A stretch of 55,088 nt of DNA from Methylobacter sp. (GTDB lineage Bacteria > Pseudomonadota > Gammaproteobacteria > Methylococcales > Methylomonadaceae): assembly GCA_030679035.1 (NCBI GenBank), contig JAUXTH010000017.1, positions 1 through 55,088 on the forward strand, given 5' to 3'. The position numbers and the translations under genes are program-made. Numbering within the stretch: the stretch's first letter is position 1; each line of letters opens with the position of its first letter. The notes beneath the pieces were generated by a model. That model did not search any database. It saw nothing but the letters and a program-made list of their open reading frames with translations, and was not told where the DNA came from. Positions 47,870 to 55,088 of this stretch are shown here, in pieces.

Positions 47870-48289
47870 CTATTTTGTGGCCCACTCGCACCCCTTGTCG
47901 GTAGAGGCATCGGGATCTTCTTCAAACCTAAATATCTTCCCGTCCTTACGAATGTATCGGAAATCGTCTATCAGTGCGCCTTGGCTAACAAATACATAGG
48001 TTCCGCCGGTTCCGTCTGAAGTAATTTCTCTCCATTGGGTTTCAAACTCGGATGGTCTTCCCCCAGGTACCCTCGTTAATTCCTTTTCCTCTAGCCTCTT
48101 TATTGAGATAGGGCCACTGCCACCCCGGTAAATAACGTATCCTGAATCATCTTTATCGGTTTGGATTACAAACTGAAGCTTCAGCGGAGACTTTAAGCCA
48201 ATGGACTTCAGGCATCTAAAATCGTTTTGATCGGCTATAGCGGAACTGATCACGAGAAAGCCGGCCAAAACGCCAATTAATTTATTCAC
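47870..48289 (-). CDS. Secreted hypothetical protein
   Basis: I take the GTG at 48289, which has GAGG five bases ahead and opens a signal peptide (VNKLIGVLAGFLVISSAIA). The 139-residue product has a mature part of about 120 residues with a cysteine near each end (FRCLKS and DKGCEWATK). The frame stays open upstream to 48418, but that part is read-through of a repeat. I do not recognise a family. Confidence 0.65.
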   Translation of the reverse strand: MNKLIGVLAGFLVISSAIADQNDFRCLKSIGLKSPLKLQFVIQTDKDDSGYVIYRGGSGPISIKRLEEKELTRVPGGRPSEFETQWREITSDGTGGTYVFVSQGALIDDFRYIRKDGKIFRFEEDPDASTDKGCEWATK

Positions 48290-48297
48290 TGGTACCT

Positions 48298-48412
48298 CGG
48301 CATGATTAGAGGGGGATAACGTAAAGCTAACCGGGGACGGCCCGGAAAGCTGGAAATAAAACCGCATTATAACCGCGCTCCGGTTGAGAGCAATGTTTGG
48401 CTTGCAAGACCT
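48298..48412 (-). repeat. ALNR-type repeat, open in frame
   Basis: The minus-strand frame through this block reads PNIALNRSAVIMRF and PVSFTLSPSNHAE, a pattern that recurs as false N- or C-termini of unrelated hypothetical proteins. It has GC-rich self-complementary parts (CCGG, GGCC). It recalls translated repeat or attC-like sequence. No integron integrase is in the window. Confidence 0.4.
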
Positions 48413-48493
48413 GACCACGTTTTTCGGAGTTCATTAACTGTGTAGCCCGTATGTAGCGTAGTGAAATACGGGATGATCGGAGTCGCGTAGCCC

Positions 48494-48585
48494 CGGATTT
48501 CGCAAGCTCCTCAGGCTACTTGCTGAGCAAATAACTGATAAATCTAAAAACGCAGCAAGTAGCCTGGATGGGGCTTGCGGAAGGC
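48494..48585. repeat. Long imperfect palindrome
   Basis: AGGCTACTTGCTG (48513-48525) and CAGCAAGTAGCCT (48553-48565) are perfect 13-bp arms. Outer parts CGCAAGC and GCTTGCG extend the match. It sits just past the end of the BrnT-linked small gene. Confidence 0.7.
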
Positions 48586-48593
48586 TTCGCTTG

Positions 48594-48803
48594 CTACATT
48601 ATTGACATTTTGTGCTCATCGGCAAATTTGCGTAGAGCGCGATTGACTGATTCAGAATCGGGAAAAATCTTATGTAGATCAGGATCAACTAAAACGATGT
48701 TTGTACCTTCACGGTAGCGGTTAGCATATTTTCCACGCACACCGGATTTGATTAGCTCAGCCGGATATTCTGGTCTCAAGGTATCTTCATTGTTCATATG
48801 CAT
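48594..48803 (-). CDS. Putative antitoxin partner of BrnT
   Basis: The 69-residue protein overlaps the end of the BrnT gene by 17 nt. It is not the usual BrnA ribbon-helix-helix protein. It contains GKYANRYREGTNIVLVDPDLHKIFPDSESVN (outline) and ends in a helix (ALRKFADEHK). Position and size fit an antitoxin of a different type. A start at the ATG at 48797 is also possible. Confidence 0.65.
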   Translation of the reverse strand: MHMNNEDTLRPEYPAELIKSGVRGKYANRYREGTNIVLVDPDLHKIFPDSESVNRALRKFADEHKMSIM

Positions 48804-49056
48804 TAAGCTCCTGGCGGGTCATTTGCCGTGCCGAGATGATTCGGATCGTTTCTAATCTTTCGGTAAACGATACCACAAGGTGATTATCTTTCGAAGATGC
48901 TCCAAAGAGCAAGTATCTTTCTTCATTATAGGAGTGGTTGGGGTCGTGAACACAGGAGGAATGCTCATCAGAAAATACTTCAGTCGCTTCTAAAAAGGAA
49001 ACGCCATGCTTCTGGTGGTTGAGATGCGCCTTGGTCTCATCCCATTCAAAGTCCAT
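48787..49056 (-). CDS. BrnT family toxin
   Basis: The 89-residue protein matches BrnT, a RelE-fold ribonuclease toxin: FEWDETKAHLNHQKHGVSFLEA at the start, ERYLLFGASSKDNHLVVSFTER (outline), and the closing RIISARQMTRQELNAYE. It begins 2 nt after the lnt stop, so it may be transcribed with lnt. Confidence 0.9.
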   Translation of the reverse strand: MDFEWDETKAHLNHQKHGVSFLEATEVFSDEHSSCVHDPNHSYNEERYLLFGASSKDNHLVVSFTERLETIRIISARQMTRQELNAYEQ

Positions 49057-49058
49057 TG

Positions 49059-50633
49059 TTAATCACTCATGCCGTTATCGGTGCTCAATCGGTTTGCAAC
49101 CCCAATCCCTAACAACAAAACCAACGCCCCCCACAACAAACCCGGCACCAGCCAGAACCAGTTCTGGTAGAAGGTGGTAGGCGGGTTTTTCAGGTAAGGC
49201 ACTTCGTATAAGCCAGCCCAAGCCTGATGTATCGGTGAGCGCTCCAGGATTTCTCCCGATGCCAGCGATACGGTGGATATGCCGGTGTTGGTGACGCGCA
49301 GTACCGGGCGGCGAAATTCCACGCCGCGAGCCAGGGTCATGTACATGTGCTGGTAGGGCTCCTGCCATGCGCCGTACCAGGAGTCGTTGGTCACGTTGAC
49401 GATGAACTGTGCGCCGAGTTCTGCCAGCGAGCGGGTAAATCCGGGAAACAGGCTTTCGTAGCAAATTTGCGCGCCCATTTTATAGCCGTTCCAGTGCAGC
49501 AATTCGGTCGGGCCGTGGCCTCGGGCAAAGTGGCCGGTGGGGGGCAGCCATCTGCGGATTTCCGGGAAAAACTGTTCGCCGGGGATGTATTCGCCAAACG
49601 CCAGCAGGATCGATTTGCTGTAATGCGGCGGCACGATCTCGCCGTCCTTGTTCAATACAAACAGGGAGTTGGTAATCAGTCGGGATGGTTCGTCGACGCT
49701 GTAAGCGCCGGTAATCAGCGGCAGTTGCCGGTCATGGAGAAATTGGGCCAGGGCTACGGGGTAGTCGTCGAATTTGAATTGTTCGCCCAGCAATGCCGGA
49801 AATGCGGTTTCAGGCCATAGGACGAAGTCGACTTTGGCGTCTTGATGAGCGCTGAGCGCGTTATCGGTCAGCGTGGTATAGCGCTTGAATATTTCCTTGC
49901 CATAGCCTTTACCTAGTTCGGCGGCGAGTTTTTCCGCGTTTTCGATATAGGCCTGAACCATCAGCGTTTTGAATGACGCATCCGGTTGCGGGAGCCGGTT
50001 TTTAAGCCACAGTCCGCCGACATTCAGCAGCAAAAAACCGGTAACGACAGTCGCCAGTATGATCTTGCCGGTGTTTTGTTTGCGTTGTTCCCAGGCAATA
50101 TAAAGCGGTAGGTTGCACAGCAGGGTTGCGGCGCTGAGCCCGCTAAAACCGATCACTTCCGCCCAATGGTAAACGGGGATGTTTGCGCCGTACCAGGAAT
50201 AACCGAAGTTCCAGTCGAACAGGGTCAGCGAGTAGGCTTCGCACAGTGTGGTGATCAGAGCCATCAGCCCCAGCGAAAGTCGCTTTGACCAGTTAAATTT
50301 TTGTTGTCCCCAAAACCACAGTACACCGGCCAGCGGTACGAACAAGTGCGCAATCAAACCATAGACCACCATGCCGATGACTGCTACGGGCCAGTCCAGA
50401 TGGGCAAACTCATGCAGCAGGTAAGTGACCCAGTTAAAGCCGATCAGCGTGAATACGAAGGAGGTGATTAAACCGCCAACAAAAACGCTTTTTAGGCTGG
50501 TTTGTCGGTTCCAGAAAATCCATAACGGTACGAAACAGAATAAGGACGCCCAAGGCGGGAAGGGGATGTAGCTGGTGCCAATCAGGATGCCGGATAGGAT
50601 GGGCAGTAGGTAGGGTTTGAAAGCGCTGTTCAT
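49059..50633 (-). CDS. lnt: Apolipoprotein N-acyltransferase
   Basis: The 524-residue inner membrane enzyme adds the third acyl chain to lipoproteins. It has six or more N-terminal helices, a periplasmic nitrilase-like domain with catalytic triad E275 (LWPETAFPA), K340 (SKSILLAFGEY) and C391 (GAQICYESL), and a last helix (about 495-515). It would act on lipoproteins such as the Slp protein in this window. Confidence 0.95.
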   Translation of the reverse strand: MNSAFKPYLLPILSGILIGTSYIPFPPWASLFCFVPLWIFWNRQTSLKSVFVGGLITSFVFTLIGFNWVTYLLHEFAHLDWPVAVIGMVVYGLIAHLFVPLAGVLWFWGQQKFNWSKRLSLGLMALITTLCEAYSLTLFDWNFGYSWYGANIPVYHWAEVIGFSGLSAATLLCNLPLYIAWEQRKQNTGKIILATVVTGFLLLNVGGLWLKNRLPQPDASFKTLMVQAYIENAEKLAAELGKGYGKEIFKRYTTLTDNALSAHQDAKVDFVLWPETAFPALLGEQFKFDDYPVALAQFLHDRQLPLITGAYSVDEPSRLITNSLFVLNKDGEIVPPHYSKSILLAFGEYIPGEQFFPEIRRWLPPTGHFARGHGPTELLHWNGYKMGAQICYESLFPGFTRSLAELGAQFIVNVTNDSWYGAWQEPYQHMYMTLARGVEFRRPVLRVTNTGISTVSLASGEILERSPIHQAWAGLYEVPYLKNPPTTFYQNWFWLVPGLLWGALVLLLGIGVANRLSTDNGMSD

Positions 50634-50984
50634 GGTGTTAGATGCAGTGTGATCTACGCTAGTTTCAAAACTTGAGAACCAGGTCGTTTCCTTGGGTGGT
50701 TATGCTTTTATCGCCGACTCTACGTTCCACACCGGGGCGCTCATTGATATACACAAGTATTTTAAAGCACGTCATTCCGGCAGGGATTGCCGGAATCCAG
50801 AGCACAGGGATGTGATCACTTGATTTAACAGAGCAATCCTTTGTAACACGATATGTTGTCTGCTTGGGCATTTGCCATCCATGGCTTCTGGATCCCGGCA
50901 ATCCCTGCCGGGATGACGGATCGTCGCGTCCAGCAGACATTTGAGCATATCGATGAGCGCCGGAGCGCGGGAACGATGTAAATC
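50634..50984. other. Noncoding stretch with inverted repeat pair
   Basis: No gene is seen. Copies of the CGTCATCCCGGCAGGG-type repeat lie in opposite orientation at 50769-50815 and 50887-50918 and could form a long stem. Confidence 0.65.
50769..50918. repeat. Inverted pair of CGTCAT-CCGGCAGGG repeats
   Basis: The left copy starts CGTCATTCCGGCAGGGATTG and the right copy is the near complement ending CCGGGATGACG. The single copy at 15088 shares the same core and the tail CACAGGGATG. Confidence 0.8.
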
Positions 50985-51794
50985 TCAAGAATGCGCTTTT
51001 TTAGCCTTGGATTTTTTGCCATGAATTTCTTCATGCAAGGCGCGGTATTCGTCGCTCAGTTTATGGTTGGGAACGTAATGCACCAGCGGTTTTGATTCTG
51101 AGTGCGATTCCCTGACCTTAACCGATGGCGAGATCATTGAGGTCAGTACCGGTACGCCTTCAGCAATAAGCTCTTCGACCAGTTTACGCGGCAGGTTGGC
51201 TTGTTTTTGGTATTGGTTGACGATGATGCCTTCAACCTCAAGATTCTGGTTATGGTCGGCTTTAACCTCCGCCACCACCTGCATCAGTGAGTACAGGGCT
51301 TCTCTGGCAAAGGTGTCGCAATCGAATGGGATCAAACATTTCTCGGCTGCGATTAACGCAGACTGGCTATAGAAATTCAGGATCGGCGGGGTGTCCATAT
51401 AGATCTCATCAAAATCCCCAAGTTTTTCCAGCGCTTCTTTTAACTTAAAGATTTTCATTCGCGATTCCAAACGGCTCTGCAACGGCTCAAGCTCTGGATG
51501 GGATGGGATGACAAACAGGTTGGGGAACGGAGTTTCATGGATCGCGTTTTCAAGGCCAGAACCGGATGAGCCGCCGCCAAACAGGGACAGGCTCAGGGTA
51601 TCTTTAAAGAAGTGGGCAATCGTTTTATCGCTATCGCTGACTTTTTTGCCGAGCAGATATTGCGTTGAATTGCCCTGAACATCGAGATCGATGACTAATG
51701 TGCGTTTGCCTTCAACAGCGCTGATGGCGGCTAAGTTGCACGTAATAGTCGATTTGCCGACGCCGCCTTTCTGGTTGAAAATGACTCTGCGCAT
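50985..51794 (-). CDS. ParA-family ATPase
   Basis: The 269-residue protein has the deviant Walker A motif KGGVGKST (residues 9-16), DLDVQGNSTQYLLG and MDTPPILN. These belong to the ParA/MinD ATPases that position DNA or protein cargo. No ParB gene or parS-like cluster is beside it, so it is an orphan ParA, possibly one that positions a protein complex. The tail is Lys-rich (GKKSKAKKAHS). Confidence 0.9.
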   Translation of the reverse strand: MRRVIFNQKGGVGKSTITCNLAAISAVEGKRTLVIDLDVQGNSTQYLLGKKVSDSDKTIAHFFKDTLSLSLFGGGSSGSGLENAIHETPFPNLFVIPSHPELEPLQSRLESRMKIFKLKEALEKLGDFDEIYMDTPPILNFYSQSALIAAEKCLIPFDCDTFAREALYSLMQVVAEVKADHNQNLEVEGIIVNQYQKQANLPRKLVEELIAEGVPVLTSMISPSVKVRESHSESKPLVHYVPNHKLSDEYRALHEEIHGKKSKAKKAHS

Positions 51795-51852
51795 GTTATC
51801 CCCGTTAAATCAAATAGTTGAAAGTCGCATTATAAGGCTTAGACTAATAATA

Positions 51853-52338
51853 TCAAATGCGAATAAAGGTTTTGCCATGGCATTGCGGACATTCAGGGAT
51901 TTCACTGGGCGTTTTAAACGCAATTTCTTTACCGCAGTCGTCGCAAATAAAAGTTCCAGGTATCGTAATGTCACCGCTATGATAAGTGTGTGTTTCCGCT
52001 AGTTGTTCAAGTTTTGCCAGTTCCAGGCGGGTTTTATCGGCCACGCTTAAAAAAGCATCCAGAGCGAAGTTTTCAATCAACTCAATATCGAATTTAAACC
52101 ACTCGGACAGCGAGTCGTTATCTTCCTCGGTTGACAAGCCATGGGCCGCATGTTCAATGTCGCGCTTAACAAACTCTGAAACCTTGTCCAGCTCATCACT
52201 TGTCAAGTTACTGTCTTTTCTGGTTTTTTCTTTTGATATTTCCAGTGCTTCGGCAAAAGAATGCAGCGTATCTTCCATGGTTTCATGGAGATGTTTCATA
52301 AAATCGGTATAGGCGGTAACTAGTTTGTTTTTATTCAT
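51853..52338 (-). CDS. DUF1451 zinc-ribbon protein, YbeL-like
   Basis: I use the ATG at 52338 with GGAG ahead, giving 161 residues. The N-terminal part is helical and charged, and the C-terminal part is a zinc ribbon (CDDCGKEIAF ... CPQCHGKTF). E. coli YbeL has the same layout and also lies next to leuS. The function is unknown. The gene is divergent from leuS. Confidence 0.85.
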   Translation of the reverse strand: MNKNKLVTAYTDFMKHLHETMEDTLHSFAEALEISKEKTRKDSNLTSDELDKVSEFVKRDIEHAAHGLSTEEDNDSLSEWFKFDIELIENFALDAFLSVADKTRLELAKLEQLAETHTYHSGDITIPGTFICDDCGKEIAFKTPSEIPECPQCHGKTFIRI

Positions 52339-52422
52339 AGCGTTCAACTCCTGAAAATGGCGCTTTAGATTTAAGCAACTGTACGGTATTCTAACGCTTT
52401 TGACTGGTAAAAGACGAGAAGG

Positions 52423-54918
52423 ATGCAAGAAAATTATAAGCCGTTGGCAATCGAGCAAGAAGTACAGGCCGCCTGGGACGCTTCAGGCGTGTTTAATGTG
52501 TCTGAATCATCTACACAACCTAAGTATTATTGCTTAGCCATGTTTCCTTACCCCAGCGGCAAATTGCACATGGGGCATGTCCGTAACTATACCATTGGCG
52601 ACGTTATCAGCCGCTACCAGCGTATGTTGGGCAAAAATGTCATGCAGCCTATGGGTTGGGACGCGTTTGGCTTGCCGGCGGAAAATGCCGCGATGCAGCA
52701 CGGGGTACATCCGGCCGACTGGACCTACAGCAACATCGACTATATGCGCGACCAGCTCAAGCGGCTGGGTTTCGGCTATGACTGGAACCGCGAATTAGCC
52801 ACCTGTGATCCCTCTTATTATAAGTGGGAACAATGGTTTTTCCTGAAGCTGCTGGAAAAAGGCCTGGTTTATAAAAAAACCGCGCCGGTCAACTGGTGTC
52901 CGCATGACATGACCGTCCTGGCGAATGAGCAGGTCATCGACGGTTGCTGCTGGCGTTGCGACACGCAGGTGGAGCGCAAGGAAATCGCCCAGTGGTTTTT
53001 AAAAATCACCGCTTATGCGGATGAACTGCTTGCCTCGCTGGAAACGCTGGACGGCTGGCCGGAACAGGTCAAAACCATGCAGGCCAACTGGATAGGCCGC
53101 TCCGAAGGCGTGGAGATGGATTTTCCGGTGCCTGAGTTGAATCAGCATTTAAGCATCTATACTACTCGCCCCGATACGCTGATGGGCGTGACTTATCTGG
53201 CCGTGGCGGCAGAACATCCGCTGGCGCTAAAAGCTGCGGAAACCAATGCCGAAATTCGTGCATTTATCGATGACTGCAAGATGATGGAAACCTCGGAAGC
53301 GGCCATGGAAACCATGGAAAAACGCGGCATCGATTCCGGCATCAAAGCGGTACATCCGATTACCGGCGAACAGGTTCCGGTTTGGATCGCCAATTTCGTA
53401 TTGATGGGTTACGGCACCGGCGCGGTGATGTCCGTCCCCGCACACGACCAACGCGATTACGAGTTTGCTAAAAGATACGGCATCGCGATCAAGCCGGTGG
53501 TTTTTGCCAAAGACGGAAGTGGCGATGATTGTTCGGAGCAGGCTTACACGGTAAAAGGCGTGTTGAAAAATTCGGGCGCATTTGACGGTTTGACCTCGGA
53601 GCAGGCTTTTGTAGCCATTTCGGAAGCGCTGGAAAAGGAGAGCAAAGGCCAACGCAAAACCAATTTCAGATTGCGCGACTGGGGCGTTTCCCGTCAGCGT
53701 TATTGGGGCGCGCCGATTCCGGTCATTTATTGCGACGACTGCGGCACGGTTCCGGTGCCCGAGCAGGATTTGCCGGTGGAACTGCCGAAAGATGTGGTGC
53801 TGGACGGCTCGCAATCGCCGCTGGTCGCGCACCCGACTTTTTCCCATACCACTTGCCCTACATGCGGCAAAGCGGCGCGCCGGGAAACTGATACCTTCGA
53901 TACCTTTATGGAGTCGTCCTGGTATTTCGCCCGCTTCGCAGGCAATAACCCGGACAGCATGTTGGATGAAAGCGCCAAATACTGGCTACCTGTCGATCAT
54001 TATATCGGCGGCATCGAACACGCTATCTTGCATTTGTTGTATGCGCGGTTTTACACCAAATTGCTGCGCGATGAAGGCTTGCTGGTTTGCGACGAGCCGT
54101 TCAAGAAGCTGTTGACTCAAGGCATGGTGCTTAAGGACGGCAGCAAGATGTCCAAGTCCAAGGGCAATACCGTCGATCCGCAAGGCCTGATCGACGAATA
54201 CGGTGCGGATACCGTACGGCTGTTCATTATGTTTGCAGCGCCCCCGGAGCAATCGCTGGAATGGTCGGACAGTGGCGTAGAGGGCGCGTTCAGATTTCTG
54301 AAACGGCTTTGGAAACAGGCTTATCTGCATTGCGAAGCTTCCGTTCCTGCTCACGCCCCTCGCCTACGTCCTGTAGGCGATGCGGGCGGTTCTACAATGC
54401 CGCTCGATAAACAGTCATTAACTCAAGAGCAACAGGCGGTGCGTCGTCAGCTGCATCTGGCTATCCAGAAAGCAACCGACGATTTCGGCAGACGTTATAC
54501 CTTTAATACCGTGATTGCCTCGAACATGGAGCTGATCAACACTTTGTCTAAGTTCGTCGATGACTCGGACAACGGCAAAGCAATTCGGCAGGAAGTGTTG
54601 GAAGCTATCGTGTTGATGCTGTCGCCAATTGTGCCGCATATCTGCCATCAACTGTGGCTGGATTTGGGGCATCAGCAAGCGGTGGTTACTGCATCATGGC
54701 CAGTGATCGATGCAACGGCTCTGGAACAGGACACGCTGGAGCTGATGTTACAGGTCAACGGCAAGCTGCGCAGCAAGATGTCGGTATCAATTAACGCATC
54801 TAAAGACGAAATAGAGGCGATGGCGCTGAATGACGAACAGGTCAAGCGCTTTATTGATGGTCAGCCGATCAAAAAGGTGATCGTGGTGCCTAAAAAATTG
54901 GTCAATATTGTTGTTTAG
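52423..54918 (+). CDS. leuS: Leucyl-tRNA synthetase
   Basis: The 831-residue enzyme has the class I HIGH-type motif starting at H49 (HMGH), a CP1 editing domain (about 220-415, with [14 protein letters not shown] and [20 protein letters not shown]), the KMSKS motif at 575-579, an anticodon-binding domain and the C-terminal domain. Between the catalytic core and the anticodon domain, at about residues 638-665, it has an extra stretch ([16 protein letters not shown]) encoded by a small palindrome. The reading frame is kept. Confidence 0.96.
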   Translation: MQENYKPLAIEQEVQAAWDASGVFNVSESSTQPKYYCLAMFPYPSGKLHMGHVRNYTIGDVISRYQRMLGKNVMQPMGWDAFGLPAENAAMQHGVHPADWTYSNIDYMRDQLKRLGFGYDWNRELATCDPSYYKWEQWFFLKLLEKGLVYKKTAPVNWCPHDMTVLANEQVIDGCCWRCDTQVERKEIAQWFLKITAYADELLASLETLDGWPEQVKTMQANWIGRSEGVEMDFPVPELNQHLSIYTTRPDTLMGVTYLAVAAEHPLALKAAETNAEIRAFIDDCKMMETSEAAMETMEKRGIDSGIKAVHPITGEQVPVWIANFVLMGYGTGAVMSVPAHDQRDYEFAKRYGIAIKPVVFAKDGSGDDCSEQAYTVKGVLKNSGAFDGLTSEQAFVAISEALEKESKGQRKTNFRLRDWGVSRQRYWGAPIPVIYCDDCGTVPVPEQDLPVELPKDVVLDGSQSPLVAHPTFSHTTCPTCGKAARRETDTFDTFMESSWYFARFAGNNPDSMLDESAKYWLPVDHYIGGIEHAILHLLYARFYTKLLRDEGLLVCDEPFKKLLTQGMVLKDGSKMSKSKGNTVDPQGLIDEYGADTVRLFIMFAAPPEQSLEWSDSGVEGAFRFLKRLWKQAYLHCEASVPAHAPRLRPVGDAGGSTMPLDKQSLTQEQQAVRRQLHLAIQKATDDFGRRYTFNTVIASNMELINTLSKFVDDSDNGKAIRQEVLEAIVLMLSPIVPHICHQLWLDLGHQQAVVTASWPVIDATALEQDTLELMLQVNGKLRSKMSVSINASKDEIEAMALNDEQVKRFIDGQPIKKVIVVPKKLVNIVV
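54361..54379. repeat. Small palindrome inside leuS
   Basis: CGCCTAC and GTAGGCG flank a 5-nt loop. The part of leuS around it has no match in the usual linker of the enzyme, so it looks like an in-frame repeat insertion. Confidence 0.55.
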
Positions 54919-54988
54919 GGGAGAGGCGAAGGGCGAAAGACGAAGGGCGAAAAAAAGCTTGCATTTAAGTTTAAGGGAAATTTCAATT

Positions 54989-55088
54989 TTTAGCCTTTAG
55001 CCTTTAGCCTTTAGCCTTTAGCCTTTAGCCTTTAGCCTTTAGCCTTTAGCCTTTAGCCTTTAGCCTTTAGCCTTTAGCCTTTAGCCTT
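54989..55088. repeat. 7-bp tandem repeat, cut by window end
   Basis: The unit TTTAGCC is repeated about 14 times with no visible error and continues to the last base of the window. A shorter imperfect repeat of GGCGAA with GACGAA lies just before it (54922-54955). Confidence 0.92.

Overview
The window reads as ordinary gammaproteobacterial chromosome interrupted by one clear integrative element and several repeat-rich accessory stretches. The operon order thrS-infC-rpmI-rplT-pheS-pheT-ihfA-merR, the leuS/ybeL-like pair and the lnt, recQ and Slp homologues are gammaproteobacterial. The general flavour of the proteins and the many long palindromic intergenic repeats suggest a Methylococcales-type methanotroph. 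That placement is inference only, because no methane-oxidation gene is present here.

Layout. 0.35-7.6 kb (minus strand): a signalling cluster with a CHASE-type sensor histidine kinase overlapping a YfiR-family periplasmic protein, a TonB-dependent receptor, a REC-PAS-PAS-GGDEF-EAL protein and a single-domain response regulator. 7.7-9.5 kb: a TetR regulator carrying a 10-C tract, and a LysR regulator. 9.6-15.8 kb (plus): beta-carbonic anhydrase, Nudix hydrolase, Nif3-like protein, P1B-type metal ATPase, VIT1/CCC1-like transporter, GIY-YIG protein and family-5 uracil-DNA glycosylase. 15.9-18.1 kb: two secreted proteins and long noncoding sequence.

18.16-27.73 kb is a 9.6 kb AT-rich island inserted in the 3' end of tRNA-Pro(GGG). 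It has a tyrosine integrase, an AlpA-like regulator, a D5/P4-type replication helicase and cargo. It has no capsid or conjugation genes in view, so it resembles a satellite or small integrative element. A 29-bp direct repeat made of two GTTATCCCATA units lies just inside both ends and probably represents integrase arm sites. Sequence left of the tRNA fragment resembles the right end of the island, which suggests a second, older element once sat in tandem. The cargo is punctuated by five dif-like (XerC/XerD-type) sites. The most interesting cargo is a predicted multi-stem RNA region, then a two-transmembrane protein, then a 42-aa proline-rich protein, all between oppositely oriented dif-like sites. 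Upstream are three small secreted or lipoprotein genes that share related 5' regions.

27.7-35.4 kb: the translation operon, read leftward between tRNA-Val(GAC) and tRNA-Pro(GGG). infC appears to use an ATC start codon. 35.7-45.8 kb: recQ, two toxin-antitoxin modules (TacAT-like and Phd/RelE-like), a large repeat/membrane protein, a SWIM-SNF2 helicase and an Slp lipoprotein. 45.9-55.1 kb: tRNA-Leu(TAA), a zinc-ribbon protein, a DUF486 membrane protein, a BrnT-type toxin module against lnt, an orphan ParA, a ybeL-like protein and leuS, ending in a 7-bp tandem repeat that runs off the window.
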